Assembly (NCBI GenBank): GCA_021740125.1
Contig: JAIPAJ010000007.1
Span: 1 to 44,035 of the forward strand
DNA length: 44,035 bases
Direction: 5' to 3'
From: Leadbetterella sp.
GTDB lineage: Bacteria > Bacteroidota > Bacteroidia > Cytophagales > Spirosomataceae
Position numbers and translations under genes: made by a program. Shown in pieces: positions 6,743 through 14,022 of this stretch. The number at the start of each line of letters is the position of its first letter. The stretch's first letter is position 1. Under the pieces are notes generated by a model, which was not told the DNA's origin, made no database searches, and worked only from the letters and a program-made list of their open reading frames with translations.

Positions 6743-7699
6743 ATGGGCTTATTTGATTTTTTTAGTAAAGAAAAAAAAGAAACACTCGACAAAGGTCTAG
6801 AGAAATCTAAAACCAGTATTTTCGACAAAATTTCTAAAGCAATTGTTGGCAAATCAACCGTTGACGAGGAAGTTTTGGATGAATTGGAGGAAATTTTAAT
6901 AAGTTCTGATGTAGGTGTGGATACGACTATCAAAATCATTAAGCGTATTGAAGCACGTGTTGCAAGAGATAAATTCACAAATACTACGGAATTGGACGTA
7001 ATTCTTCGTGAAGAAATTGCAGAGCTTTTGCAAGAAAATAACTCTCAGGATGTTCAGAATAGCTTCGAAACCGAAAATCTTCCCAAGCCTTATGTACTTA
7101 TGGTGGTAGGTGTAAATGGTGTGGGAAAAACTACCACGATTGGGAAATTAGCCCATAATTTCCAGAAAAATGGCAAAAAAGTAGTTCTTGGAGCTGCGGA
7201 TACTTTCCGAGCTGCTGCAGTAGATCAGCTCAAGCTTTGGGGTTCAAGAGTAGGCGTGGAGGTTGTGGATCACGGTATGAACACCGACCCATCTTCAGTA
7301 GCTTACGATGCTATCAAAGTAGGTGTAGAAAAAGGGGCAGATGTAATTATTATTGATACAGCGGGAAGGCTACATACAAAAATCAACCTAATGAACGAGT
7401 TAGGAAAAATTAAGCGAGTGATGCAAAAGGTTCTACCCGAAGCTCCTCACGAGGTGATGTTGGTTTTGGATGGTAGCACCGGCCAAAATGCGGTAATTCA
7501 AGCCAGAGAATTTACCAAAGTGACTGAAGTGAATTCATTGACCATTACAAAATTAGATGGTACTGCAAAAGGCGGCGTTGTAATCGGTATTTCTGACGAA
7601 TTCAAGATTCCGGTAAAATATATTGGAGTTGGTGAAAAGATGGAAGATCTACAAGTTTTCAACAAAATAGCCTTTGTGGATTCTTTGTTTAAGAGATAG
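6743..7699 (+). CDS. ftsY: Signal recognition particle receptor FtsY
   Basis: FtsY docks SRP-bound ribosomes at the membrane and is an SRP-family GTPase. The 318-residue protein has an N domain (about residues 20–105) and a G domain with every motif: GVNGVGKTT P-loop (123–131), DTFRAAAVDQL, DTAGRL, and TKLDGTAKGG, followed by GVGEKMEDLQVF. The acidic A domain of the Escherichia coli protein is missing, which is normal for Bacteroidota. The N-terminal MGLFDFFSK is the lipid-contacting amphipathic helix and supports the ATG at 6743. A 16-bp terminator hairpin follows the stop. Confidence 0.98.
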   Translation: MGLFDFFSKEKKETLDKGLEKSKTSIFDKISKAIVGKSTVDEEVLDELEEILISSDVGVDTTIKIIKRIEARVARDKFTNTTELDVILREEIAELLQENNSQDVQNSFETENLPKPYVLMVVGVNGVGKTTTIGKLAHNFQKNGKKVVLGAADTFRAAAVDQLKLWGSRVGVEVVDHGMNTDPSSVAYDAIKVGVEKGADVIIIDTAGRLHTKINLMNELGKIKRVMQKVLPEAPHEVMLVLDGSTGQNAVIQAREFTKVTEVNSLTITKLDGTAKGGVVIGISDEFKIPVKYIGVGEKMEDLQVFNKIAFVDSLFKR

Positions 7700-7716
7700 A
7701 TTTCTGAAATATTAAG

Positions 7717-7754
7717 TAACAAGAAAAGCGGACTTCAATCCGCTTTTCTTGTTA
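7717..7754. terminator. Long bidirectional terminator hairpin after ftsY
   Basis: A perfect 16-bp inverted repeat (7717–7732 and 7739–7754, core AAAAGCGGA / TCCGCTTTT) with a 6-nt loop lies between the convergent ends of ftsY and the lipoprotein gene at 7782. A and T runs inside the stem let it serve both directions. Confidence 0.85.
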
Positions 7755-7781
7755 TATTGGCTATAATATCTTACATTAATA

Positions 7782-8741
7782 TCACTTCAAAAGCTTCTCA
7801 ATAAGTGCCTTAGTAGCCTTTATGCCTTCATCCTCTGAAATGCCTTCACCTTCAAATTCAATACCGATGTTGCCTTTAAAGCCAGCATCTTTAACTATTT
7901 TCATGATTCTGGCGTAATCCATTTCTGATTCGTTGCCATCTTTTCCGAATACATGCGTTTTGGCACTTACTCCTTTGGCATAAGGCATTAGTTCAGCTAT
8001 CCCTTTGTATCTGTCATACTCTTTAAGACAACCTTCAGTGCCTCTTTCTATGCAAAAATTGCCAAAATCAGGAAGTGTTCCTACATTTTCCATGTTTACT
8101 GTTTTCATGACGCCAGCTAACCAAGAACCATCTGAAGAGTATCCACCGTGGTTTTCTACTACAACATTTATTCCTTCTTTTGATGCAAATTCACCCAAAT
8201 TTTTAAGACCATCAGCAGCATTTTTTGCTACTTCTTCGGCTGTTCCAACTCCCGCGGCATTTACCCTGATGGTAGAAGCACCTAAAAATTTGGCTATTTT
8301 GACCCAATCATGGTGATTTTCAACAGCTTTTTGTCTTTCTACTGAGTCCGCATTGCCTAGGTCTCCCAAAGCATCACACATGATTAAGCCCACTTTTACG
8401 CCTGCTTCATCACATTTCTTTTTGAATCCTTCCCAGTAGGCCATGTCTTTTGCTTTGCTGAAATAAAAAGTATTCACCAATTCGATGGTATTTACACCAT
8501 AGCCTGCAGCTATTTTCGGGAAATCATCGGGATGTAATTTGCCTTGTAAAAGTGAGTCTGGGTTTTCTTTCAAGAGTCTTCCAAATGCCGCCCAGTCACC
8601 ATTGAGAGCATCTCCAAAAAAACTTTTATGCAGCGACCACTGAGCCAGTGAAATATTTAAATCTGGTTTTTGTTCAGTTTCGGATTTGCAAGCAGCAAAA
8701 AATATGCTACCTAAGATTAAACTAAATACGACTTTTTTCAT
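7782..8741 (-). CDS. Xylose-isomerase-like TIM-barrel lipoprotein (sugar phosphate isomerase/epimerase family)
   Basis: This exported TIM-barrel protein belongs to the AP-endonuclease-2 / xylose isomerase-like superfamily common in Bacteroidota sugar catabolism. The signal peptide MKKVVFSLILGSIFFAAC ends in a lipobox with Cys18. Metal-site-like segments include NTIELVNTFYF, VVVENHGGYSSDGSWL, GTLPDFGNF and IGIEFEGEG. The frame is open to 8801, but the signal peptide demands the ATG at 8741, giving 319 residues. It lies 84 bp downstream of the DUF5690 transporter gene on the same strand, so they probably form a unit that processes and imports a carbohydrate. The substrate is unknown. Confidence 0.85.
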   Translation of the reverse strand: MKKVVFSLILGSIFFAACKSETEQKPDLNISLAQWSLHKSFFGDALNGDWAAFGRLLKENPDSLLQGKLHPDDFPKIAAGYGVNTIELVNTFYFSKAKDMAYWEGFKKKCDEAGVKVGLIMCDALGDLGNADSVERQKAVENHHDWVKIAKFLGASTIRVNAAGVGTAEEVAKNAADGLKNLGEFASKEGINVVVENHGGYSSDGSWLAGVMKTVNMENVGTLPDFGNFCIERGTEGCLKEYDRYKGIAELMPYAKGVSAKTHVFGKDGNESEMDYARIMKIVKDAGFKGNIGIEFEGEGISEDEGIKATKALIEKLLK

Positions 8742-8824
8742 TAAAAAATAAGGTTGAATTATTGATAAAAATATCTGTAAATATACTTTAAGATTCTTCA
8801 ATGAACTATCTGGTCAGGGTATCT

Positions 8825-10093
8825 TTATTTTTTTGTATTTGAAGTTTTTCTTTCAAAATAATAAAACGAAGCGAGTACCATCAAGAAATATGTAGCCGCT
8901 AAGGCATATGAACCATAGATGAAGAAGTTGACATTGGTGGTTTTGTTTTGGAAAAAGTTTTTGTAGAAAAGCACAAGCAAACTTCCAAAGTAAGCATAAT
9001 AGTCTGCCAAGGTTATCATAAACCCCATAGTTCCAGAATATTTAAATGCTGCCAACATACGTTCAAAATAAATGCTATTGCACATAGAATACGCCACATA
9101 TGCCCCAAAACCTACACCAATTAGCCAAAGTATTTGGTTTATGATGTCGAGTTGATATAGTAAAGTTGAGGCTCCAATTATAGCTGATCCTAATAAAAGC
9201 AAACTCTGAATCACAAAAAATGCCTTTGCGTGATTTCGGATAAGCCTCATGGAAGACATTAGTAAAAGTACGACAACAGCGATAGGGATTTCCGTTTTAG
9301 TAAAGAGAGCCGTTTGTCCACCATAGCCTAATTCTTGTAGGATTTCTGGCATAAAATTGTCTCTAAATTCTCGATAAGCTGTAAGCAAAACATAAGAAAT
9401 GATAAACAAAACCAAGCCTATTCCAAATTCTTTTATAAATGCTTTTCTGGCTGATTTATCCATGGGCAATCGTTCGACGCGGTCCAGTTTGTCGGCTTCG
9501 TTGGGTTTTGGAACTTGGGCCAAAAACCAAACTGAAATAGCCAGCGGAATATACATTACAGAATCCGCCACAAATGGCATCAAAAATTCGGATACATTAA
9601 AACTGCTCAATACCCATTTACCGATGCTTTTTGCAAATCCTGAGCCGATAATAAAAGAGGCTGTCAGTGCTGCCACTAGCAAATCTGTACTTTTTCTGCC
9701 TTCCAAGAAACCTAATATAACACCATAAAATAAGCCAAGAGGTAAACTACCCAGAAAAACAAAAATTAGATTGTAGGGAGCTGGAGTTAAACCAAAAAAT
9801 AACATACAAATCCAGGAAAGACCTGTGAAAAGTAGCAGTCCTTTGGCTCGATTTTCTGGTTTCATTTCTGAAACAATCTTTACGCCAATGCCTTTCGAAA
9901 CAGCAAAACCCAATACTTGAGCCGTGATTATGAGTATTTTGAAATGTATTCCCCAGAAATATAATTCTTCAAAGGTAGCTGCCGTGTAGGCCCTTCGGAA
10001 CGGATAAAAGCACAAATAAGTACAGAATGCGGCAACTGCTGCAAAGAGCGTTTGGACAGAATAGGGAAGGTTTGAAATTCGTTTTGAGAGCAA
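8825..10093 (-). CDS. DUF5690 / MFS-like inner-membrane transporter
   Basis: A 422-residue protein with about twelve hydrophobic segments and a central cytoplasmic loop (residues about 195–215, rich in charge, KPNEADKLDRVERLP), the usual 6+6 layout of the major facilitator superfamily. The N-terminal FCTYLCFYPFRRAYTAATF recalls the sugar-phosphate antiporter group and matches what I know as DUF5690. No binding-site residue can be tied to a substrate. The adjacent TIM-barrel lipoprotein gene on the same strand suggests a carbohydrate or polyol. The start ATG at 10,093 gives MLSKRISNLPYS with a first membrane span right after, which is reasonable. Confidence 0.8.
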   Translation of the reverse strand: MLSKRISNLPYSVQTLFAAVAAFCTYLCFYPFRRAYTAATFEELYFWGIHFKILIITAQVLGFAVSKGIGVKIVSEMKPENRAKGLLLFTGLSWICMLFFGLTPAPYNLIFVFLGSLPLGLFYGVILGFLEGRKSTDLLVAALTASFIIGSGFAKSIGKWVLSSFNVSEFLMPFVADSVMYIPLAISVWFLAQVPKPNEADKLDRVERLPMDKSARKAFIKEFGIGLVLFIISYVLLTAYREFRDNFMPEILQELGYGGQTALFTKTEIPIAVVVLLLMSSMRLIRNHAKAFFVIQSLLLLGSAIIGASTLLYQLDIINQILWLIGVGFGAYVAYSMCNSIYFERMLAAFKYSGTMGFMITLADYYAYFGSLLVLFYKNFFQNKTTNVNFFIYGSYALAATYFLMVLASFYYFERKTSNTKK

Positions 10094-10152
10094 TGTTAAG
10101 GTTTTTGGAATCTCAATTTATAAAGAAATTAGTCTAAACCAATAAAAATGTT

Positions 10153-10449
10153 TTACTGATTAAAACTATTAACGAAGTTCATTTTTTGGTGCAGTATCCT
10201 CAGAATGAAAATACTTTGGTCAATAATTTTGTCTATTATAAAATGATTTCCGATTGGCCAAGTCAAACAGTTTTCAGGAATGTCGTTTCTTTTATAGCCG
10301 ATAGTGGGATTTTTTGAAAGTAGGTCGAAATATTGCTCAACCATTTGACCATATTTTTCCCATTGTAATTCTCCATGCTCGGTTAGTGTGTATTTCAAGA
10401 TTTCCGTTAAGGCTTTCCTTGCGGATTTGGTGATTTTTATTGAAAACAT
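10153..10449 (-). CDS. RelE/ParE-family toxin
   Basis: The 98-residue protein has the ParE/RelE fold pattern: ITKSARKALTEILKYTLTEHGE (two N-terminal helices), a mid-chain FDLLSKNPTIGYKRNDI, and the typical C-terminal strands ending FILRILHQKMN, close to the RILHxxMD signature of ParE. ParE members poison DNA gyrase while RelE members cut mRNA; the sequence favours ParE but does not settle it. Its start lies inside the end of the antitoxin frame (113-bp overlap), so the pair is co-translated. There is no gene between its stop and the DUF5690 start about 60 bp away. Confidence 0.85.
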   Translation of the reverse strand: MFSIKITKSARKALTEILKYTLTEHGELQWEKYGQMVEQYFDLLSKNPTIGYKRNDIPENCLTWPIGNHFIIDKIIDQSIFILRILHQKMNFVNSFNQ

Positions 10450-10708
10450 AATGAAATATTTGCTGCTTACTTTCTATCATTACGTTCGAAAGAAAGGCTT
10501 TATCATAATTTTCAATACTTCCAGAGATAATTTCCTCCTCGCCAATTTTTATTTCTGCCAATATGCTCTGGATTCTTAATTTTTCGTATTCTAGCATTTG
10601 CTTTCGTATAGCATTTTCAGCAGCTGAAGTAATTGACCTAAAAATGCCAGCTTTTACTTGACTTTGGAGAAAGTCAACATATGGTTTGTTTAAGTCTATT
10701 CTACTCAT
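10337..10708 (-). CDS. ParD-like antitoxin, unusually long and overlapping the toxin
   Basis: The N-terminal 80–90 residues look like a ParD antitoxin: a ribbon-helix-helix segment (MSRIDLNKPYVDFLQSQVKAGIFRS, then SAAENAIRKQML) and a toxin-binding helix (LAEIKIGEEEIISG). ParD proteins usually end around 80–95 residues and overlap the toxin by a few bases; here the frame goes on to 123 residues and overlaps the toxin by 113 bp, ending in a sequence without family resemblance (NTNRAW-type tail). In the next frame three consecutive stops (TAATGATAG on the minus strand, 10,482–10,474) follow residue about 92, as if one base had been gained or lost. The antitoxin may be frameshifted or genuinely extended. 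It likely represses its own promoter through the palindromes at 10,718–10,746. Confidence 0.78.
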   Translation of the reverse strand: MSRIDLNKPYVDFLQSQVKAGIFRSITSAAENAIRKQMLEYEKLRIQSILAEIKIGEEEIISGSIENYDKAFLSNVMIESKQQIFHYVFNKNHQIRKESLNGNLEIHTNRAWRITMGKIWSNG

Positions 10709-10717
10709 ATTTAATAT

Positions 10718-10746
10718 TTACTGTAGTAAAGCTACAGTAATACTGT
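10718..10746. promoter_or_regulatory. Operator-like palindromes upstream of the toxin–antitoxin pair
   Basis: A perfect 9-bp inverted repeat (TTACTGTAG at 10,718–10,726, CTACAGTAA at 10,732–10,740) is followed at once by another TACTGT half-site (10,741–10,746), making three alternating half-sites within 29 bp, ten bases upstream of the antitoxin ATG. Ribbon-helix-helix antitoxins bind such arrays to autoregulate. Confidence 0.7.
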
Positions 10747-10786
10747 TTTATTTGCATGTAGTTTTAAGTATTTGTAAGTGTGAAAA

Positions 10787-10856
10787 GATTTTTCAAATCG
10801 CTGAATTATAAAGATTTCAGCTTTCAATGGAATCAGTTCCCACGATTTGAAAAATC
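10787..10856. repeat. 14-bp inverted repeat between rocD and the toxin–antitoxin promoter
   Basis: GATTTTTCAAATCG (10,787–10,800) is repeated inverted as CGATTTGAAAAATC (10,843–10,856) with a 42-nt loop that has its own small CTGAA/TTCAG stem. Each arm is itself nearly palindromic (GATTT-TTC-AAATC). It lies just past the rocD stop, with a T-rich stretch on the minus strand before it, so it may end rocD transcription. Confidence 0.65.
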
Positions 10857-10881
10857 GAGTTAAGAGAAAAAAAATTACACT

Positions 10882-12123
10882 TTAAACCTCAAAAGTGGAA
10901 ATTGTATTGGTTATAATCGCCACACACTCGCGTATTTGTTCTTCAGTAATCACCAAAGGTGGAGCAAATCGTATTTTGTTGCCATGTGTTGGTTTTGCTA
11001 AAAGTCCGTTTTCTTTTAAAAGCAAACAAATATTCCAAGCCAATTCTGAGTCCTCCGTTGTATTTACTTCAATGGCATTTAAAAGACCTTTGCCTCTAAC
11101 TAAGGTAACAATTGAGCTTTTTTCAATGTATTTATTTAATTCAGATCTAAATATTTCTCCCAAATGTGCTGCTTTTTCAGCTAATTTTTCATCCAAAACT
11201 ACTTGAAGTGCTTCTTTGGCTACCTCGCAAGAAAGAGGATTTCCTCCATAGGTAGATCCATGTTCGCCTGGTTTGATGCACAGCATAATTTGGTCGTCGG
11301 CCAAAACTGCTGAAACTGGTAGAACGCCTCCAGAAAGGGCTTTTCCTAAAATCACAATATCAGGTCTAACTCCCTCGTGGTCAACGCAAAGCATTTTCCC
11401 TGTTCTGGCAATTCCAGTTTGGATTTCGTCTGCTATAAAAAGTACATTGGCAGCCTTACAAAGTTTAGCGACCTCTTTTAAATAGCCTTTAGTAGGGACT
11501 TTTACGCCAGCTTCACCTTGGATGGGTTCTAATATAAAGCCAGCTACAAACGGGTCGGAAATTAGTGCATTTTCTAAGGCTTCTATGTTGTCATATTCAA
11601 TCACATCAAAACCTGGCAAAAAAGGCCCGAATCCATTGCGGCTACTAGGGTCTACGGATGCGGAAATTACCCCTAAAGTACGACCGTGAAAATTTTGACT
11701 AGCAAACAATATTTTAGCTTTTCCCTCTGGTATACCTTTCTTTTCATAGGCCCATTTACGACAAAGTTTTAGTGAAGTTTCTACTGCTTCTACACCTGTA
11801 TTCATCATCAAAACTTTGTCGTATCCGAATAAATCCGTGATGTATTTTTCAAAAATACCCAAAGAAGCACTGTGAAAGGCTCTAGAGGTTAAGGTAAGTT
11901 TTTGTGCTTGCTGCGTAAGTGCTTGGATAATTCTTGGATGACAATGTCCTTGATTTACAGCCGAATATGCTGATAGAAAATCAAAATAACGTTTTCCCTC
12001 CACGTCCCAGACAAACGGTCCTTCACCACGCTCCAATACTACAGGTAAAGGATGATAATTGTGGGCACCATGTTTTTCTTCGAGTTCAATAAAGGTTTCA
12101 GTTTTTGTCATTTCTGCAGTCAT
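10882..12123 (-). CDS. rocD: Ornithine aminotransferase
   Basis: A PLP enzyme that moves the delta-amino group of ornithine to 2-oxoglutarate, giving glutamate semialdehyde for proline synthesis or arginine breakdown. The 413 residues match the family length. Motifs include [14 protein letters not shown] near 107 (phosphate cup), FHGRTLG near 145, [10 protein letters not shown] near 228 with the PLP-pyridine Asp, and the Schiff-base lysine at about 261 in [10 protein letters not shown]. The N-terminal [13 protein letters not shown] and [17 protein letters not shown] are characteristic of ornithine rather than acetylornithine transaminases. It diverges from an Lrp-type regulator gene, a common arrangement for amino-acid-responsive control. 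Confidence 0.95.
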   Translation of the reverse strand: MTAEMTKTETFIELEEKHGAHNYHPLPVVLERGEGPFVWDVEGKRYFDFLSAYSAVNQGHCHPRIIQALTQQAQKLTLTSRAFHSASLGIFEKYITDLFGYDKVLMMNTGVEAVETSLKLCRKWAYEKKGIPEGKAKILFASQNFHGRTLGVISASVDPSSRNGFGPFLPGFDVIEYDNIEALENALISDPFVAGFILEPIQGEAGVKVPTKGYLKEVAKLCKAANVLFIADEIQTGIARTGKMLCVDHEGVRPDIVILGKALSGGVLPVSAVLADDQIMLCIKPGEHGSTYGGNPLSCEVAKEALQVVLDEKLAEKAAHLGEIFRSELNKYIEKSSIVTLVRGKGLLNAIEVNTTEDSELAWNICLLLKENGLLAKPTHGNKIRFAPPLVITEEQIRECVAIITNTISTFEV

Positions 12124-12240
12124 ATTTCTGGTATTATATGTAAAAAAGTGTATGTTTCTTTATATTTACATAATATTGATAATATTTTTTATTTTTGATA
12201 TAAAAAAGAAAAATATATATTTAAAAATAGTAATTTTTTT

Positions 12241-12248
12241 TAAATTTG
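12241..12248 (+). promoter_or_regulatory. Probable -7 box of the lrp-like gene
   Basis: TAAATTTG matches TAnnTTTG, 22 bp before the ATG at 12,271, implying a very short leader. The whole 147-bp divergent region between rocD and this gene is extremely A+T-rich and is where Lrp autoregulation would be expected. Confidence 0.5.
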
Positions 12249-12270
12249 ACTTTTGGTAAATTGGCTAAAT

Positions 12271-12723
12271 ATGGAATTGGATGAGTACGATAAATTGATT
12301 TTGAAGGAGTTAGAAAAAGACGGCAGAAAACCTTTTTCAGACATTGCTAAAAAAATGGAGATTTCAAATACCATGGTGCATCAACGTGTTAATAGAATGC
12401 GGACAGAAGGCATCATTAAAAAAATGGCCCTTGAACTTGACGAACGCAAAATGGGCTATGAATGGAGTGCATTTACTGGCATTATACTGAAAGAAGATAG
12501 TAATTCGGAGATCATAATAGATGCCCTCAAGGAAATTCCTGAGGTTGTGGAGTGTTACTACATTACAGGTCAGTATACATTATATATCAGGATAGTAGCT
12601 AAAAACAGTGAACACATGAGAAGGGTTTTGTACGAAAAAATTGACCATATTCCAGGGGTATTGAAAACCGAATCCTTGATAGATTTTGGACGGGCTTTTA
12701 AAAGAAATGTGCCGATTGATTAA
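12271..12723 (+). CDS. Lrp/AsnC-family transcriptional regulator
   Basis: The 150-residue protein has the full Lrp/AsnC architecture. An N-terminal winged helix-turn-helix (MELDEYDKLILKELEKDG, then SDIAKKMEISNTMVHQRVNRM) is followed by the RAM/AsnC effector domain (EIPEVVECYYITGQYTLYIRIVAKN), which in this family senses amino acids and oligomerises. A TTG six codons upstream at 12,253 would add MVNWLN, but the ATG at 12,271 matches the family start and is preferred. It is divergent from rocD, so control of ornithine/arginine metabolism is a reasonable inference. Two family members are known to activate or repress such neighbours; this one has no measured target. Confidence 0.93.
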   Translation: MELDEYDKLILKELEKDGRKPFSDIAKKMEISNTMVHQRVNRMRTEGIIKKMALELDERKMGYEWSAFTGIILKEDSNSEIIIDALKEIPEVVECYYITGQYTLYIRIVAKNSEHMRRVLYEKIDHIPGVLKTESLIDFGRAFKRNVPID

Positions 12724-12773
12724 ATTTCAGCTTTTAAAAAATTACTTTTGCACAAAATTTCATCTTCAAAATC

Positions 12774-13916
12774 ATGTCTAAAAAGATATTTCTCGATAAC
12801 GCTGCCACTACTCCAATCGATCCAGAAGTTTTCGAGGCTATGCTTCCTTATTTCAAAGAACATTTTGGTAATCCTTCTTCCATTCATTCGCATGGAAGAA
12901 AAGTAAAATCGGCCTTAGAAACAGCAAGAAAGACTGTTGCAGGCATTTTAAATACCTCTCCTGGCGAGATTTTCTTTACTTCAGGTGGTACTGAGGCTGA
13001 CAATACCGCCATTATTCAGTCGGTGGAAACCTTGGGAGTTAAACACGCTGTAACCTCCCATTTGGAGCATCATGCGGTTTTGCATACGCTAGAAAATCTC
13101 GAAAAATTAGGCAAAATTGAATTGTCTTTTTTAGAAAATGATGCACACGGAAATTTGGATTTAGATAGTTTAGGTGCAATTCTGAAGGACAAACCTAAAT
13201 CTTTGGTGTCTTTGATGCATGGTAATAACGAAATTGGTAATTTGTTAGATATCAACAGAGTAGGGGAGATTGCAAAACAACATAAAGCGGTGTTTCATTC
13301 TGATACTGTGCAAACCATGGGGCATTATCTTTTTGATATGCAAGCTTTGCCAGTAGATTTTGTGGTTGCTGGTGCTCATAAATTTCATGGCCCAAAAGGG
13401 GTTGGTTTTTTGTATATCAATGCAAACTCTAAAATAAATCCGCTCATACACGGTGGTGCTCAGGAGCGTAATATGCGTGGAGGTACTGAGAATATTTATG
13501 GTATTATAGGGCTTGCAAAGGCACTAGAAATTGCCAATGCTAATTTAGAAGGTCACAAAAATCACATCCAAGGCTTAAAGGGAAGAATGAAGTCATTGCT
13601 TCAAGAAAAAATTGCCGGAATAACCTTTAATGGTGCCTCAGGAGATATTGAAAATAGTCTCTATACCGTTCTGAATGTAAGTTTTCCACCTCATCCTGAT
13701 AATGAAATGCTACTTTTCAATCTTGACATTGAAGGGATTTCATGCTCTGGCGGAAGTGCATGCTCAAGCGGAACAAACCTTGGGTCGCATGTACTGAATG
13801 CCCTCAAAGCCGATCCAAATCGTGCGAATGTGCGTTTCTCTTTCAGTAAATTCACTACTGAAGAAGAAATTGAAAGGACTGTTGGTGTTCTGGAAGGGTT
13901 GTTTGCGAGTAAATAA
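12774..13916 (+). CDS. Cysteine desulfurase, IscS/NifS type
   Basis: This PLP enzyme takes sulfur from cysteine to give a persulfide for Fe–S cluster or tRNA thiolation pathways. The 380 residues have IFLDNAATTPIDPEV at the start, SGGTEADNTAI near 70, HLEHHAVL near 97, the PLP lysine at about 203 in AGAHKFHGPKG, GGAQERNMRGGTEN near 228, and the persulfide-carrying Cys at about 330 in SGGSACSSG. The short SGGSACSSG loop and absence of SUF partners nearby make IscS/NifS-like (class I) the better description. No scaffold or ferredoxin gene is next to it. It follows the lrp-like gene by 50 bp. Confidence 0.95.
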   Translation: MSKKIFLDNAATTPIDPEVFEAMLPYFKEHFGNPSSIHSHGRKVKSALETARKTVAGILNTSPGEIFFTSGGTEADNTAIIQSVETLGVKHAVTSHLEHHAVLHTLENLEKLGKIELSFLENDAHGNLDLDSLGAILKDKPKSLVSLMHGNNEIGNLLDINRVGEIAKQHKAVFHSDTVQTMGHYLFDMQALPVDFVVAGAHKFHGPKGVGFLYINANSKINPLIHGGAQERNMRGGTENIYGIIGLAKALEIANANLEGHKNHIQGLKGRMKSLLQEKIAGITFNGASGDIENSLYTVLNVSFPPHPDNEMLLFNLDIEGISCSGGSACSSGTNLGSHVLNALKADPNRANVRFSFSKFTTEEEIERTVGVLEGLFASK

Positions 13917-13940
13917 AACACAGAATTAGTATCTTTAGGA

Positions 13941-13976
13941 TTCTTTGAATGTTCATATGCATGAACATTGAAAGAA
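13941..13976. repeat. 16-bp imperfect hairpin between convergent genes
   Basis: Arms 13,941–13,956 and 13,961–13,976 pair over 16 bp with one mismatch around a 4-nt ATGC loop (core AATGTTCAT / ATGAACATT). It lies between the ends of the cysteine desulfurase and penicillin-acylase genes. There is no T-run, so it is not a standard intrinsic terminator; it could be a transcript-end stabiliser or protein site. Confidence 0.7.
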
Positions 13977-14022
13977 TAAGTTTTAAACTTTTCATGAAAC
14001 AATCTTAATTCAGAAATTTACT

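Noticed and set aside
6743-7699. FtsY lacking its A domain as a truncation
   Set aside because: Bacteroidota FtsY proteins normally lack the long acidic domain, so this is full length for the lineage.
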